From positions 47,257,754 through 47,321,753 of the forward strand of contig OV884011.1 in assembly GCA_930367205.1 (NCBI GenBank): a DNA stretch of 64,000 bases, in the 5' to 3' direction. Shown piece by piece: positions 35,946 through 46,679 of this stretch. The position numbers and the translations under genes were made by a program. Under the pieces are notes generated by a model. It was not told the DNA's origin and did no database searches. It was given only the letters and a program-made list of their open reading frames with translations. Numbering within the stretch: the stretch's first letter is position 1; each line of letters starts with the position of its first letter. The stretch comes from Acanthosoma haemorrhoidale (Eukaryota; Arthropoda; Insecta; Hemiptera; Acanthosomatidae).

Positions 35946-36366
35946 TAACTTCTTTTTCCGACAATCCTTTCCAAATATAGAATCGTTGGAATTTCTACTG
36001 GCTATAGAACGTGGTGGAGTTGAAAATATATATAAATACTAGTGTAAAGTATTTATATGGTTTATAAGTTATTGTAGATCAAACTAACATATCCGACCAT
36101 TAGTGGCTTCACCATTATTTTCCATCATTTTATTCAACATTTTTTATCACTTTTCCCTTAGACAAAAATTAGTAATACATTACAGACATCAAAATAATAT
36201 AGGAGTTACGATTTACCGTGCAATAATATTCTTCTTTTGTTGAATACAAATCAAAAACCTTTCGTACTTCTATTGGTAATGTCTTAATATAGAGGTTACT
36301 ATCTATTTGAAACTTTAGACAACCCAATTTCCAATGAACATGTCTTCTTATCCTGGCAGTATTCAT

Positions 36367-36462
36367 GTCTTACATGTCCAACTGCCCAGTTACCATCCCT
36401 AGTTCTATTACATGTGTCTTACATGTCCATCTGCCCAGTTGCCATCCCTAGTTCTACGACCT
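36367..36462. repeat. Tandem duplication, two 49-bp units
   Basis: Two near-identical units start at 36367 and 36416 (GTCTTACATGTCCA(A/T)CTGC, then CCAGTT(A/G)CCATCCCTAG and TTCTA). Only two mismatches are seen over about 43 bases, so the duplication is fairly recent. Confidence 0.93.
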
Positions 36463-37635
36463 CAATTTTCGCCTTGGAACACTTCCTTCTTTCTTTTGGT
36501 GTTAAATCGGGTGTTTTATTCCCCACCAATCCTCAATATGTAACCATTCGACTTTAGCCTTTTGGTTCAGTTCAGAATGGCCTGTTTCCTAGATATCTCA
36601 CAATACATTCCCATGGCATGCAGTTTCTTTTCTAATCCTGCTGATATGGGCCACGTTTCTTATGAGTGTGACACTTTCGGCAAGAGCGTAGTAGGTTTTC
36701 TTCTTCGTGGAAAAGCTATTCACCTTCTAACAGAGGTTTGAGCTAATGGTGTTTTATTACTTTAATACCATGGACGCTTTTAAATAAGAGACTTGTTCCT
36801 TCTGTTTATAATGGTCACCCAATCAGCTCAATATTTCTATTTTAATGCATCATTTAGATCGTGACATTTTTCCAACCGGCTAGCTTTCAGGCGGCCTCAC
36901 TCCGCTGCTCATCAAACACTTCAAAATTCAAACGTATTATTAAGCGCATGGGATTGAGATACGAGTTATGAGTTGTGATGCATGAGAACGACAAGGGCCT
37001 GTACGAGATGAACTTTTAATATAATAGGTAAATTAGTAATCTTATAAGATTTCCCAATTTTTTATTAAGGTTACAGTTCTACATTTGCGGCCCCATGTGA
37101 AGAGGGAATCGCAAAATAGGACCCAAAAAAATGAGGATATGATCGGTGTTTGATTTTAAAAATAGCTTTTTTTAAAAATGGTTAAAAAAATAAATAAAAT
37201 CTATTTTATATTAGACTTTATTCTATCATTATAAAGCACCGATTACAAAAAATATGTCTCAATTGGAAAATTAGCATTCATATTTAACTCACTGATATCT
37301 CTATGTTGGGTTAATTTTTAAATATTTATATTGGTTACTAGTTAATAAAATTAGATAAACGGTATGCAATTTTTCATGTTTTTTTTTGTAAATCCCTTTA
37401 CTACAACATTACTTTAACCAAGGAAATGCCAAGTTTGTCTGAAATGATTTGGAATATAAGTTTAAAATGTTTTATCAATTTATCGTTTCCTTATTGTATG
37501 TCTCCCAATTATATTTCTTGAAAAGTATACAAGCAATATAAATGCCGGATGTGGGCTGGTTTGTTGCTGGGCTGTAACTACTGTACAACATATAACAGCA
37601 AATTTATTTCTAAAACCATATATTAAAATCAGGCG
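36463..37635. other. No recognised genes
   Basis: Mixed composition to about 36990, then AT-rich. A possible old coding relic on the minus strand was examined and not supported. Confidence 0.4.
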
Positions 37636-37639
37636 AGTT

Positions 37640-38045
37640 TATATTTGCTGGCTCAGAAAATTCGGATCTAAAGCCACCCACGTCGGGTCCAGCAATCACG
37701 ATATCAGCTCCCCTGCAGAAGCCACCGCACACGATCAGAAACTCCCGACTTCCTGGGTGGTCCATTAAACACTTTGCCCAGCTCGGCCAGCATGTTTTAC
37801 AGGAGTGTCGTCAGCTTGTAATTGTAGCACTTGTTCAATTAATATTGTTTGCCGGCTGCTGTGTGGCCCGTGAATACATTAGCATACGCTCCAAGGTGAT
37901 TAGGGTACATTATGACTGACAATGGGCTGCCAGGCCTGTAGTAGCCCACTTAGACTTCTCACGGCTCCTCCTCACCAAAATTCAAAATTACACATGTTAA
38001 CATCATTTGCATACTAATGGGACATGTTCTGTCTTATTGTGCCTT
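37640..38045. promoter_or_regulatory. GC-rich island with homeodomain and POU sites
   Basis: About 400 bases mixing GC-rich words with orderly homeodomain-type cores: GCTTGTAATTGTAGC near 37815, TTCAATTAATATTG near 37834, ACATTAGCATACG near 37876, GTGATTAGGG near 37896, and ATTTGCATACTAATGG at 38005-38020, which contains an exact octamer. No open frame crosses it. The unusual balance of long non-repetitive, non-coding words with many TF cores makes this one of the likeliest enhancers in the window. Conservation is not tested. Confidence 0.45.
38005..38012 (+). promoter_or_regulatory. POU octamer motif (ATTTGCAT)
   Basis: An exact octamer directly followed by ACTAATGG, at the edge of the 37.6-38.0 kb island. 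Confidence 0.3.
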
Positions 38046-38336
38046 GTTGTAGCTGACACAATGGCTTCACTGTGAGAAGGAAGAATTTTCCCACACATGG
38101 CTCTCTTTATGTGTGACTTACCTAGAATGGGCAAAGTTCTATCGATCTGATGATTTTTTTTTTGCCCCCAGTACTAGTCATCAGCCCTGATGGAGTCTCC
38201 CAAAATGAACTGCTGTGAAATGGCTATTTTGTTAATTTTTCTTTGGCTTTGATGGTTTTGTTGGTTTTATCATAACCATTAACCCTTGGGTGTTTCACTC
38301 ATCGGCCTTCCAGTTGTGTTCTCTAATTTTGAGTTT

Positions 38337-38530
38337 CCCTCTTTCACATGCGAGGGAGGTGACAACCATGTGGATTTGGGAGGCCTCTGGGCTGTTTGTA
38401 AATACTGTATGAATGAACGAGTGAATGATGAATTGTAAATACGGTATGAATGAGAACATTAATCTCAACTGCTTATTGCCTAATAAGGTAGATTGTAATT
38501 TTAGCACAATAAAGAAGTTTTTCGTAAAAA
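38337..38530 (+). repeat. T1 repeat copy, longer form
   Basis: Begins with CTCTTTCACATGCGAGGGAGG and TGACAACCATGTGGATTTGG (matching the minus-strand copy at 56.9-57.0 kb). It continues through GGCCTCTGGGCTG, ATGAATGAACGAGTGAATGA, ATGAGAACATTAATCTC, TATTGCCTAATAAGGTAG and AGCACAATAAAG. The AATAAA near the end would serve as the element's own polyadenylation signal. A chance minus-strand frame covers it. Confidence 0.8.
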
Positions 38531-39184
38531 AATTTTTTTTTGAGTTGATCTAGAAATCAAATCAGATCGAAACGTCCAGAATAATATTAGGACTCTTAAT
38601 GGAAAATAATCCCAAAATTTCATTAAAATAATTTTAGCCACTGCGATGAAAACGTGAGTTGCTTGAAGAAACTTGATTTTTTTTCAATGATCTTTTGTCC
38701 AGAATTGCAATGAGACCAATTCTGATCCGAATTATATTATGCATTAAATATGGTTATTCATTCCATTGATTGTATAAATTGGTAATAGGAAAAATGTATA
38801 AATAAATTACATTAAAATACAAAAAAAATAATAAAGAAGAACCAAAGATCCTTCTGCGTAGAAATCCCCCCACTCACATGTTTTTTTTACGTACTATTTC
38901 TCATCCTTTACAGAATTTTAATACGGATAATTATATAAACAAAACAAAACTTTTATTATTACTAATGCTGAATTATGTTGGTTTTCCAAAATTCAGCAGT
39001 ATTACAATGGATTTACTATATTAAAATGTATTAGTAAATTAACGATAATGATGCTATAACCTGTATGCTATTATTGTGACAAGTTAATTTAACTTATTGC
39101 AACTTCAAAGTATCTGATAAAAATTTGAAAAAACACAAAATGAAGAGAGAAAATCCACCTAGAAAATATAAATTGTACAGAATA

Positions 39185-39505
39185 AGTCAATACTAGGCTG
39201 ATTAGGAGTTGGGGAGGGGGAACTGAAACAATGTAAAGGGGTCCCTAATTCGGCCCTGAGCCTAACCAATCACATGGCAGGGAATTAAATCCCTGCTGCT
39301 GATTGGCCACCCTGCCGCCCCCACCCCCTCTCTAACAAAACCTTCCCTTCCGACGGACAGGGCCGTGATGACTAATTGAATGTCTGATTGATCCTGTCAG
39401 GCAACAGCTGGCAGTCGAGAGGGCTTTCCTCTTTATTCACTTGTCAAGGAAACCGGCGAAAATCTTAATTGCCAATTTCGATTTTCGAAAAGGGATTTTA
39501 CTTAA
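39185..39505. promoter_or_regulatory. GC-rich island with CCAAT pair and Exd/Hox-Hth-like site
   Basis: A GC-rich island with facing CCAAT boxes at 39266-39270 and 39302-39306 (ATTGG), ACTAATTGAA near 39371, and the composite TGATTGATCCTGTCA at 39385-39399. It also has a CAGCTG E-box near 39405. The composite has a TGATTGAT Exd/PBC-Hox half and a CTGTCA Hth/Meis half one base apart, as in known animal Hox cofactor elements. No coding frame. The island resembles the ones at 2.3 and 33.6 kb in carrying the CCAAT...ATTGG pair. Regulatory role inferred. Confidence 0.45.
39385..39399 (+). promoter_or_regulatory. Exd/Hox plus Hth-like composite site
   Basis: TGATTGAT (PBC/Hox consensus TGATNNAT) followed by CTGTCA (Hth/Meis/Prep core TGTCA) after a one-base spacer. 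It sits in a GC-rich island with another homeodomain core 10 bases upstream. Confidence 0.4.
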
Positions 39506-41985
39506 GCTCACTAATTAAAATTGATTTTGCTGATTGAATTACAAAATGTTTCACTTCGAATTATAGTCTACAATGTTATTGTAAAACTTATTGAGAAGGA
39601 AGTCTACATAGACCACAACACTAATTAATTTATTAATCCCCTTGATTAATACACAACTCAATAAGGTAATACTTTTTTAAATACTAAATAATTATAAACC
39701 GTAGTAACTCTCCGTCAAATTCCGGTTGATCAATATTTCCGGTCAAGTTGCAAATATATTTTTTAACATTGTTTTTTAATTGTATTTCACTCTCACTCAA
39801 ACACATATTACTCATTTAGAAATTGAATTTGATGCCTTATTTAAAGCGATAGAAGAATATTTATTTTATAATAAATTTACTTAGCCTTGACTAGTTTTCA
39901 TAAGGTTGCTTACATTGTTAATTTTTGTGAAACCAAGTTGAAGTTTTGTTCAAAAGATGATTCATTTACATGAATTGATTGATATGAATTTCGATAAAAA
40001 GTTACAATCACGATTTTGTGAAACTATAGTGCTAAAGTCTCAACACATGTCAGATATCTTAATATAAATATGTATTTCTTAATTACCTAATCATTGAATG
40101 TTTTTTTCTGTGTTCTTTTATTTTTTGGTAGAACCTAAAACTTCCATGTATGATATTTTCCATCTATATGAAACTGGTTCTGTGAAAACGATCTTAATGA
40201 CTGTTTTATAATGAATAGTTCACTTAAGTGCCAACGCATACTATAAATCAGTATATGGAGATCAATAATTTGATAATGCTCTAATATGATAGAAAAATAT
40301 TTATTTTTAAATCTTCAAGTAATTGAATTAATTTTTAGCATTATTACGGCATTAAATAGAACTGATATGCTAAATATATTGACTCTACGTCAAACATGGG
40401 CTGAGTGAGACAAAAAAAATTTTATTTTGCTATAATAGTATTACATATCATTATCACGATGTTGAGGTATTTTGTATAACTTACACAATATGGTTTTTAA
40501 AAAAATGTATCAACAATGAATTAATAATTACAAATACTTAATCATGTCACGGAATCTTTAAATGAATCCATGTAATACTTCAAGTCTCTAGGCGTTACTC
40601 TCAATCATTAGAACTGTCAGACAAATATACAGGGGGGGATATGAAATAAAAATGGTTTTGAAAAAAGTGACTAATGATAATAACAAATTATTTCCATTCT
40701 TGCCTACTCAGAACTGTTAATATCAGCCAACTGTTCGACCAGCTGCGAAAACACCAATGAATTAAGTTTGCAATAGCAAGAGAGTTATTCTATGAAGACG
40801 ACAGGTGATGTTGTTATTTAAATTTGCTCTCAACAATATTAACAAACCAATGACACGATTGGCTAAGCAAATAAACTTTTACATCAAATTTCTAAAACAA
40901 GCAAAAAAAACACGTAACAGTTTTTATTACGTTGTAACAAATTATTTGACCAGGTTGTTTGAAACGTCTAATAGGAAAAATTTATATTAATACTATATAG
41001 ATAATGCTTATTTAACTCAATTGTAAATAACAAAAAAGGTAAAATGGAATTATTTACAGACAGATCAGAAATAATCATCGAATAAATGTAGACGTACAGG
41101 ACTTTGGCTTTGGGGCTTACTCGAAAGTTGCTCATATAAGAAAAATTCAAAAAATTAAATTTTACTCAATAAAATTATGTCAAGTCAATCAATCATGTTT
41201 CAGTTTTTGAAAAAATAAAATCAGACTATAAAACATAATTCATTTGGGTACTTTTGGACGCATCGATCCTTTGCCTACGTTTTTGCCGTTAAAGACAATA
41301 TCGTGGACGTCGTTATAGCTGAAGATATCAAGTTGTTTTGTTCGCTTTATACTATATTCAATACATAATCAGTTTAAAATCACCAACTTGACGGCTCTGA
41401 TTGGTAGTCAGTAATATATTCGAATCGGAACATAACAGATACAAACCATTTTGACAAACCATTAAAGGAATAACCCCGTAAATTTTCCCAGCTTTCCACG
41501 AGGGAGACATTTTAATTATGGTTATCAGTAATCGTATTTTGTTTTAAAATCGGCTAAGGTTGAAGAAAGAGAGCCGCAAGGTTTTCATCATATTTCTCAG
41601 AGAAAATCGTTTCGACATACTACGTTTGTTATTAGTGTGGATTGATGGGGGATGTTGACCATTTTTTTTCTTCGATAAATAGTGACTAAGCCCCTTAATT
41701 CTGCAATATATAAATTGAAATATCATTCGCTTGCAGATGTTTGTTTTTCAGACTTGGACAATTTCGTTAGATATTGGCTTGGGTTTTTAAAAAATGAGAC
41801 GTTTAGATATAATACCTCGATATAATAACACGATATCGACCCAAATCCTTACCATATTGCTTAAGGATTAGTTGCAGAGATACTTAGTACGTCGAAATGC
41901 CCTTCTTAAAATTAATGAAAAATCTAACATTTCCTTTTCACCTGCCTAAGCCATATTTCAACTCGATATTTTTTCAGCATTTGTT
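39506..41985. other. AT-rich stretch without recognised features
   Basis: Long AT-rich stretch. Chance frames of 60-61 codons occur at 40805, 40968 and 41544. No RNA gene, repeat or domain was recognised. Confidence 0.45.
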
Positions 41986-41986
41986 T

Positions 41987-42750
41987 TCAGGAGATGAAGG
42001 ATTTTACCACAATTTGTAATATTTGCGAGGTCTGTTGCCAACGATACGAGAAGGGTGATGGGGTCATAGTGTTAAATACTGGGTTTGTTAGGTGCTGCAA
42101 CGAGTCAAAAAACTTGATGTGTCTCAGATGGATGAACTCACCCACCGACGGCACACCAAGCAACGGGTGCAGGTCGGCGTTCTTTAAGCTCTCGAGAGAG
42201 GTGTGTCTGACCACTGTTCACATGATTCCATTCTGAAATTGCTTTTAGCCGTATTGACAGTCAAGTGAGTATATATTGGGGGGACCTTACAGCAGAGCTG
42301 GCCGGAGGACACATTTATATATCATCAGTTTGAGACCAAGCGACAAGTGCGAAAGCCGATAAGACGTTTGTCGTACTTTTTCTATTTTGTTACTAAAATG
42401 AAGGTGCCTATCCGTTTCTATACTGAGTTGGTACATTGAGAAAGCGGGTGTGTCCTCTTGCAATCCTACAGTATAGGATTTTGGCAAGGCTTTTTTCCCC
42501 TCTTGGAGGGAGAAGATTACGCAGTCGGTCTTCCTGGCGTTCATACTGATGTTTAATCTATGCAGTCTGTCAATGATTACGTTACAAACTAACTCGGCCA
42601 ATGCAAGAGCTCTTTGTGCACTCGTGCTGCTGCTGTAAACCGTAATGTTGTCAGCAAAAGCCATCACTGTAGCTTTCTTGTAGTTTGTCCCAACAATGAT
42701 AGACGTACATCGCATACAGAAGCTATAAAACGTATGCGAGGTCTATCGAT
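41987..42750 (-). pseudogene. Jockey-type reverse transcriptase relic, palm to C-terminus
   Basis: The best preserved RT copy in the window. The minus-strand frame 42715-42287 reads ATVMAFADNITVYSSSTSA (motif 5, where the usual FADD is FADN, so the second catalytic Asp is lost). It continues through LNISMNARKTDCVIFSL (motif 6), then YQLSIETDRHLHFSNKIEK, then LKLMIYKCVLRPALL (thumb). After a stop and frame change it resumes at 42214-41987 as VRHTSLESLKNADLHPLLGV and PSVGEFIHLRHIKFFDSLQ. These match the conserved C-terminal segment of arthropod jockey-like ORF2 proteins (LHxxLxVPxxxEFI). The endonuclease and RT motifs 0-4 are missing upstream. The frameshift, stop and active-site change mean it is inactive. 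Confidence 0.93.
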
Positions 42751-42936
42751 GATTATTTATGTCTAACGATTAGTGGAATATCGTGTTTCGGGATTGTATG
42801 GAGGACTAAAATTAAAAAAGATCGAGTACGTATGGAGGGTTAATTGGTAAAGGTAATCTTAACTTTCGAGCGTTGACATGAAATGACACCACCTAGCTAA
42901 AAGAAGCACAGGAAGGAAGCTAGCATGGGAAGAGAA

Positions 42937-42951
42937 GAAGAAGAAGAAGAG
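42937..42951. repeat. (GAA)n microsatellite
   Basis: A short run of GAA units. Confidence 0.8.
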
Positions 42952-43019
42952 ATATAGTAATTAGTTATTTTAAAGGAGACGGTGATGAGCGACAACTGGC
43001 TAGGGGCCTAAGTCAACAG

Positions 43020-43109
43020 TGCGCTGGCGCCGCCTCGTGTTTGTACAGCAACCTCAGTGTCTTCATCCGCCACCACTCCAGGCTTCCCGCCGACCTCGGC
43101 TCTCTCACT
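43020..43109. CDS. Possible 90-nt exon, strand uncertain (unidentified)
   Basis: A sharply bounded, GC-rich 90-nt block in AT-rich DNA. On the plus strand it follows an acceptor-like CTAAGTCAACAG (AG at 43018-43019) and precedes a donor-like GTAGGT at 43110. It reads 30 codons, starting CAGAASCLYSNLSVF and IRHHSRLPADLGS, with about three quarters G/C in third positions. A second plus frame is Ser/Thr/Pro-rich (TATSVSSSATTPGFPPTS) and ends exactly at the block. On the minus strand, a CACCTACAG acceptor precedes a frame ending SLEWWRMKTLRLLYKHEA and a stop near 43017. No reading is recognised. It may be a real exon, or a GC-rich regulatory block that mimics coding. Confidence 0.3.
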
Positions 43110-43291
43110 GTAGGTGTCAGCATATTTACATTGGCCTTTTTTATGCTCTCTTATAATAGTGAATGCATTATATGCGGTACAATAACAATTTGGTACATAA
43201 CATGGGATCTAAAGGAGTGGAGTATTTTTAAAAAGTTGTAGTAGATTAAACGTTATATTCCACAATATTTTTTAATATAATGAATATTAAT

Positions 43292-43358
43292 CGTCTCATC
43301 GCTTACTTCAATAGTGCGTTTGACCATGTGTTCAGCCAGCCATTTACAATAAATATAC
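43292..43358 (+). repeat. R repeat copy 1
   Basis: A local repeat with the order TTACTTCAATAGTGCGTTTGA, then CCATGTGTTCAGC, then CATTTACAATAAATA. Related copies occur at 43610, 44561 and 45273. Confidence 0.6.
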
Positions 43359-43609
43359 TTTTTTATGATTTGCTAATATTAAACGAAAATAATATTAAAC
43401 GAATTATTGTCAGATTTAGTTGATATATTTGGCTACAACGTGATACAACAAATTGATGGACGCGAGCTGGGGAAAACCCCCATGTTAACCGAATCACAGT
43501 TCAAAATAACTCACTCTACGTTAAATATTTGAAAAAAAAAAAATTATACAATAGACAGATTTTATTCAATACTATTTTTCCGGTCATTAATAGAAGTATT
43601 CACATTAAA

Positions 43610-43672
43610 TCATTTTTACCATTGATTTCAATAGTACGTTTGAGTACGTATTCAGCCATTTACAATAAATAA
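43610..43672 (+). repeat. R repeat copy 2
   Basis: ATTGATTTCAATAGTACGTTTG, then CGTATTCAGCCATTTACAAT, then AAATAA. Same order as the other R copies. Confidence 0.65.
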
Positions 43673-44560
43673 TCTGACTCTTATAATCTGATTCTTAATA
43701 AGCTGCTCTCTTGCATCTGACTATGGGAGTCAGCACATTTCCAAATAATCTTTTTAATCAAAGATCTAATATTCGATGGATTATACGGGGTTGGTCGATA
43801 AACTCTCCGATTCATTGCGGAAGGCTGGGAGGAAACTTATAATATTTCAATGTCCACTTAAATATAAATCAATTGCCAAATATCACTTGTTCTCCCTTCA
43901 TACCCCTTTGTTCTAAAAAATTATGGACTTCAACAAAGATTCTATATAAATGCATCTATTTACAATAATTCAATATTATATGGCCTTTAGCTTGGCTACA
44001 GTTTATACAATTTTTATTAATTTTACATTGAGATTTGTGATTGTTATAAAAACATGTTTAAAAGTGATGGGACTCACCTTATAATTGTCTATACATGCAG
44101 AATAACCCTTATTATATAAGAAATTTGAAAAATTTTGCAGAGTAAAAGTTGTAGGAAAGTAAAAAAATAAACAGTTTTTATTCTTCACTGTTTATTTAAA
44201 TTTTATTTGCAGAAAATTAACAGATTTATTTTTCTTTAATCTGTTTTATCTTAGAGTGAATAAGGGACATATATAATTGTAATTGATTGACAGACCAGCA
44301 GATAATTATTTAAATTCCTGATATGTTTAGGTTACCTGACCACGTGCATCTTATTGTTCGTGTCAGCGAATTTCTTTTTTACGCTATGTTATATTCAATG
44401 TGTTGTGGGTAGATTTGGCTAATATCTGACGTATAAATGGATAGCAGTGAATTTCACGAATAAACATGATTCATTTTATACTACATTTTTCATCGAATAA
44501 AAAAAAACTTTTTTTTTTTCTGCACTATTTGCACTTAACTAAGGGAGATACCCGATGTAA
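43673..44560. other. AT-rich stretch between R repeats
   Basis: AT-rich. A GTGATGGGACTCACCTT phrase near 44063 resembles one near 31092 (GTGATGGGGCTCACCTT), which hints at another diverged repeat. No genes recognised. Confidence 0.4.
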
Positions 44561-44601
44561 TGATTTTTATCATTGATTTTAATAGTGCTTTTGAATGTAC
44601 A
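44561..44601 (+). repeat. R repeat copy 3, left part
   Basis: TGATTTTTATCATTGATTTT, then AATAGTGCTTTTGAATGTACATTC. It stops where the T2-bearing segment begins; the expected continuation (TATTCAGCTATTTACAGTAAAT) appears at 44918, on the far side. Confidence 0.6.
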
Positions 44602-44915
44602 TTCCGCTATTGGAGACCAAATAGTGGACATCACGGCGCTTGGCACACCAACAACAAGCCTCTAACGGGCACCCATCACTGCTATCCGACTAAATAAGAC
44701 TACATGCCTAGAGCGACTCGAGGCCCAGCCACCAGTGGACTCTCACCACTGTACCGCAACTATCAACCTCTACCGAGGCTTCCCACACTCCTTAATTCCC
44801 TCACACCACCTTCAAGCTGGTACTCCTAGTACAAGGATCCGCTCAACCCAAATATTCCTTTATTTTTTCCTCATCCTTAATCTTATAATTAGAGAGCTAA
44901 GAAAAAAAAAAAAAA
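44602..44915 (+). mobile_element. T2 retroelement 3' end inserted in an R repeat
   Basis: About 310 bases of different, more GC-rich sequence between the two halves of R copy 3, ending in a 14-base A tract (44902-44915). Its last 80 bases (GGATCCGCTCA, then CCTTTATTTTTTCC, AATCTTA, GAGAGCTAAG, poly-A) recur at 54821-54907. This is the structure of a retrotransposed SINE or 5'-truncated LINE. No RT motif is visible in the insert, and target-site duplications are not clear. Confidence 0.55.
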
Positions 44916-45272
44916 TATATTCAGCTATTTACAGTAAATATAAGGTCAAAGAAAATGGGTATCTAGTACAGGTTCAATGCCTAAGATACGATTGGCTAAG
45001 AACTGAGATATAGAATTAGGGAGGAGATGCGATTGCCTGGACTAATCTCATACGTCTCGTAGTACATTTTCAATGTTCTTTTTTGGTTTCTTTCAATTTA
45101 TTATACAAAATTTGGCTATAATAAGCTACCGGGCTAAGATGGTGAAACTCCCCTTCTTTAACGGATTTCATTGAAATCATTTTGACTCGATTTAAATAGA
45201 ACTATTTAAAAAATTCAATAACAAAATAACGATTGCACGATGAATAATATGAGACGTATCACAACCTCTTAT

Positions 45273-45335
45273 TCTTTTCATCATTGATTGCAGTAGTGTT
45301 TTTGACCATATATTCAGCTATTACATTAAATGAGG
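45273..45335 (+). repeat. R repeat copy 4
   Basis: TTTTCATCATTGATTGCAGTAG, then TGTTTTTGACCATATATTCAGC, then TATTACATTAAAT. About 50 bases downstream, GACGATTGGCTAA and GAGCTGAGATATAGAATTAG also repeat a phrase near 44988-45013, so the repeat unit is longer than the core and includes downstream sequence. Confidence 0.6.
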
Positions 45336-46595
45336 GATAAATATGGTAATGAGTAAATAGAATAGGTTGAATGGTGAAGAGACGATTGGCTAAAGAGCTG
45401 AGATATAGAATTAGACAGAAGATAAGGAGACGTTATTGCATTAGGAAGGGCTGAGGGCAGGGTGATGCTAACGAGCCCTTAAGGGCTGCTCCACCCTCTC
45501 CGCCTCTTACAGCTCCATCCTTTCTGTATCCTCTTCTATTTCGGATCATCGCAGGAAGGAAACGCATTCAGCATATTTTGATCCCATAGTTCAAAATGGA
45601 TTCACACAAAAGACCAATAATCTACTCTATGATTATAGATCATTTGGAGATTTTGTATACAAAAATAAATAACACGATATCTTAAAAATACCTAGATTGG
45701 TTTTGGCACTACCAGGGTCAATGCTTGGATTCAATTTGCAATCATTACTTTGGATTTTTAGGGCTGATTAGATTCTTCTTTATTCAAGTTATTTTATAGT
45801 CCATTTCATAACTATACGAACCTTGTTATAATAATTATTAGTCACATACAAGATCGTATTGACTGAAATCAATAAGCCAATGTCTTAGATAAACCTAGCC
45901 TTCCCTACAAATTATCTTGTTAGAGCAGGATAAGACTATAGTCAGCTATATCACATTTACACAACGAATACAACTAAAACCATTGTACACGAGAAAAGTA
46001 TCGAAGGTAAAAATAAGATCATATTATATCAGTATCCAAGCAAATTTATATTTACCATTATGGTCACCTCTATAATGTTTTTTTAATTTAACTTAATAGG
46101 ACCCTACAAATAAGGTGAGTCCTTCAGAGCAAATGTCAGCAAATACAAATAATCAAGGCAATGTATGATTCCTTCACAATAGGATATCCACGAAGGATGC
46201 CATGGTCGCCTTCTGTCTCAATTGCTGTTCATCCGGGCACTGGATGAAATAATAAAACTCGCGGGGAGAAGTAGAAAAATTGGTTTAAATGCTCGTTTAG
46301 AGGATTTGGAGTGTGCAGATTCCTCGTTACAAGAACAAAGCTCAAAAGGTGAAAGGTCTGGATAAGGGTGCATGTCCCTTTACTAGTTATAAATATAAAT
46401 AAAATCAAATCGACGAATTTAAATAGCAATGGTACCGATCCAATAAGTGTCATGGGACATAAACTTCCCCTATTGCCTATACTTTTTTCTATTTTTATAC
46501 AATATTTAAAATCATATCATGAATATATTACAGATACATTCCTATGTAAATTGTGGCATGTCATCTTAAATTGATGACAGTAAAGATATTCAATT
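45336..46595. other. AT-rich stretch without recognised genes
   Basis: Contains the tail of the R repeat (to about 45440) and a small GC-rich patch at 45445-45510. The rest is AT-rich with chance frames. Confidence 0.4.
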
Positions 46596-46679
46596 AAACG
46601 TATGGAGGTGCAGAGCCCGTTGTTAAAGGCAGAACTAGGAATGTCAGAAGAGTGTTTATCCAATTAACATAACTAAGGA

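Noticed and set aside
36480..36900. Possible minus-strand coding relic (STKKKTYYALAE and neighbouring segments)
   Set aside because: Stops in all frames at short intervals and no motif of a known family.
31092..44079. Shared phrase GTGATGGG(G/A)CTCACCTT near 31.1 and 44.06 kb as a repeat family
   Set aside because: The match is only about 17 bases and does not extend into the flanks, so chance or a tiny relic cannot be told apart.
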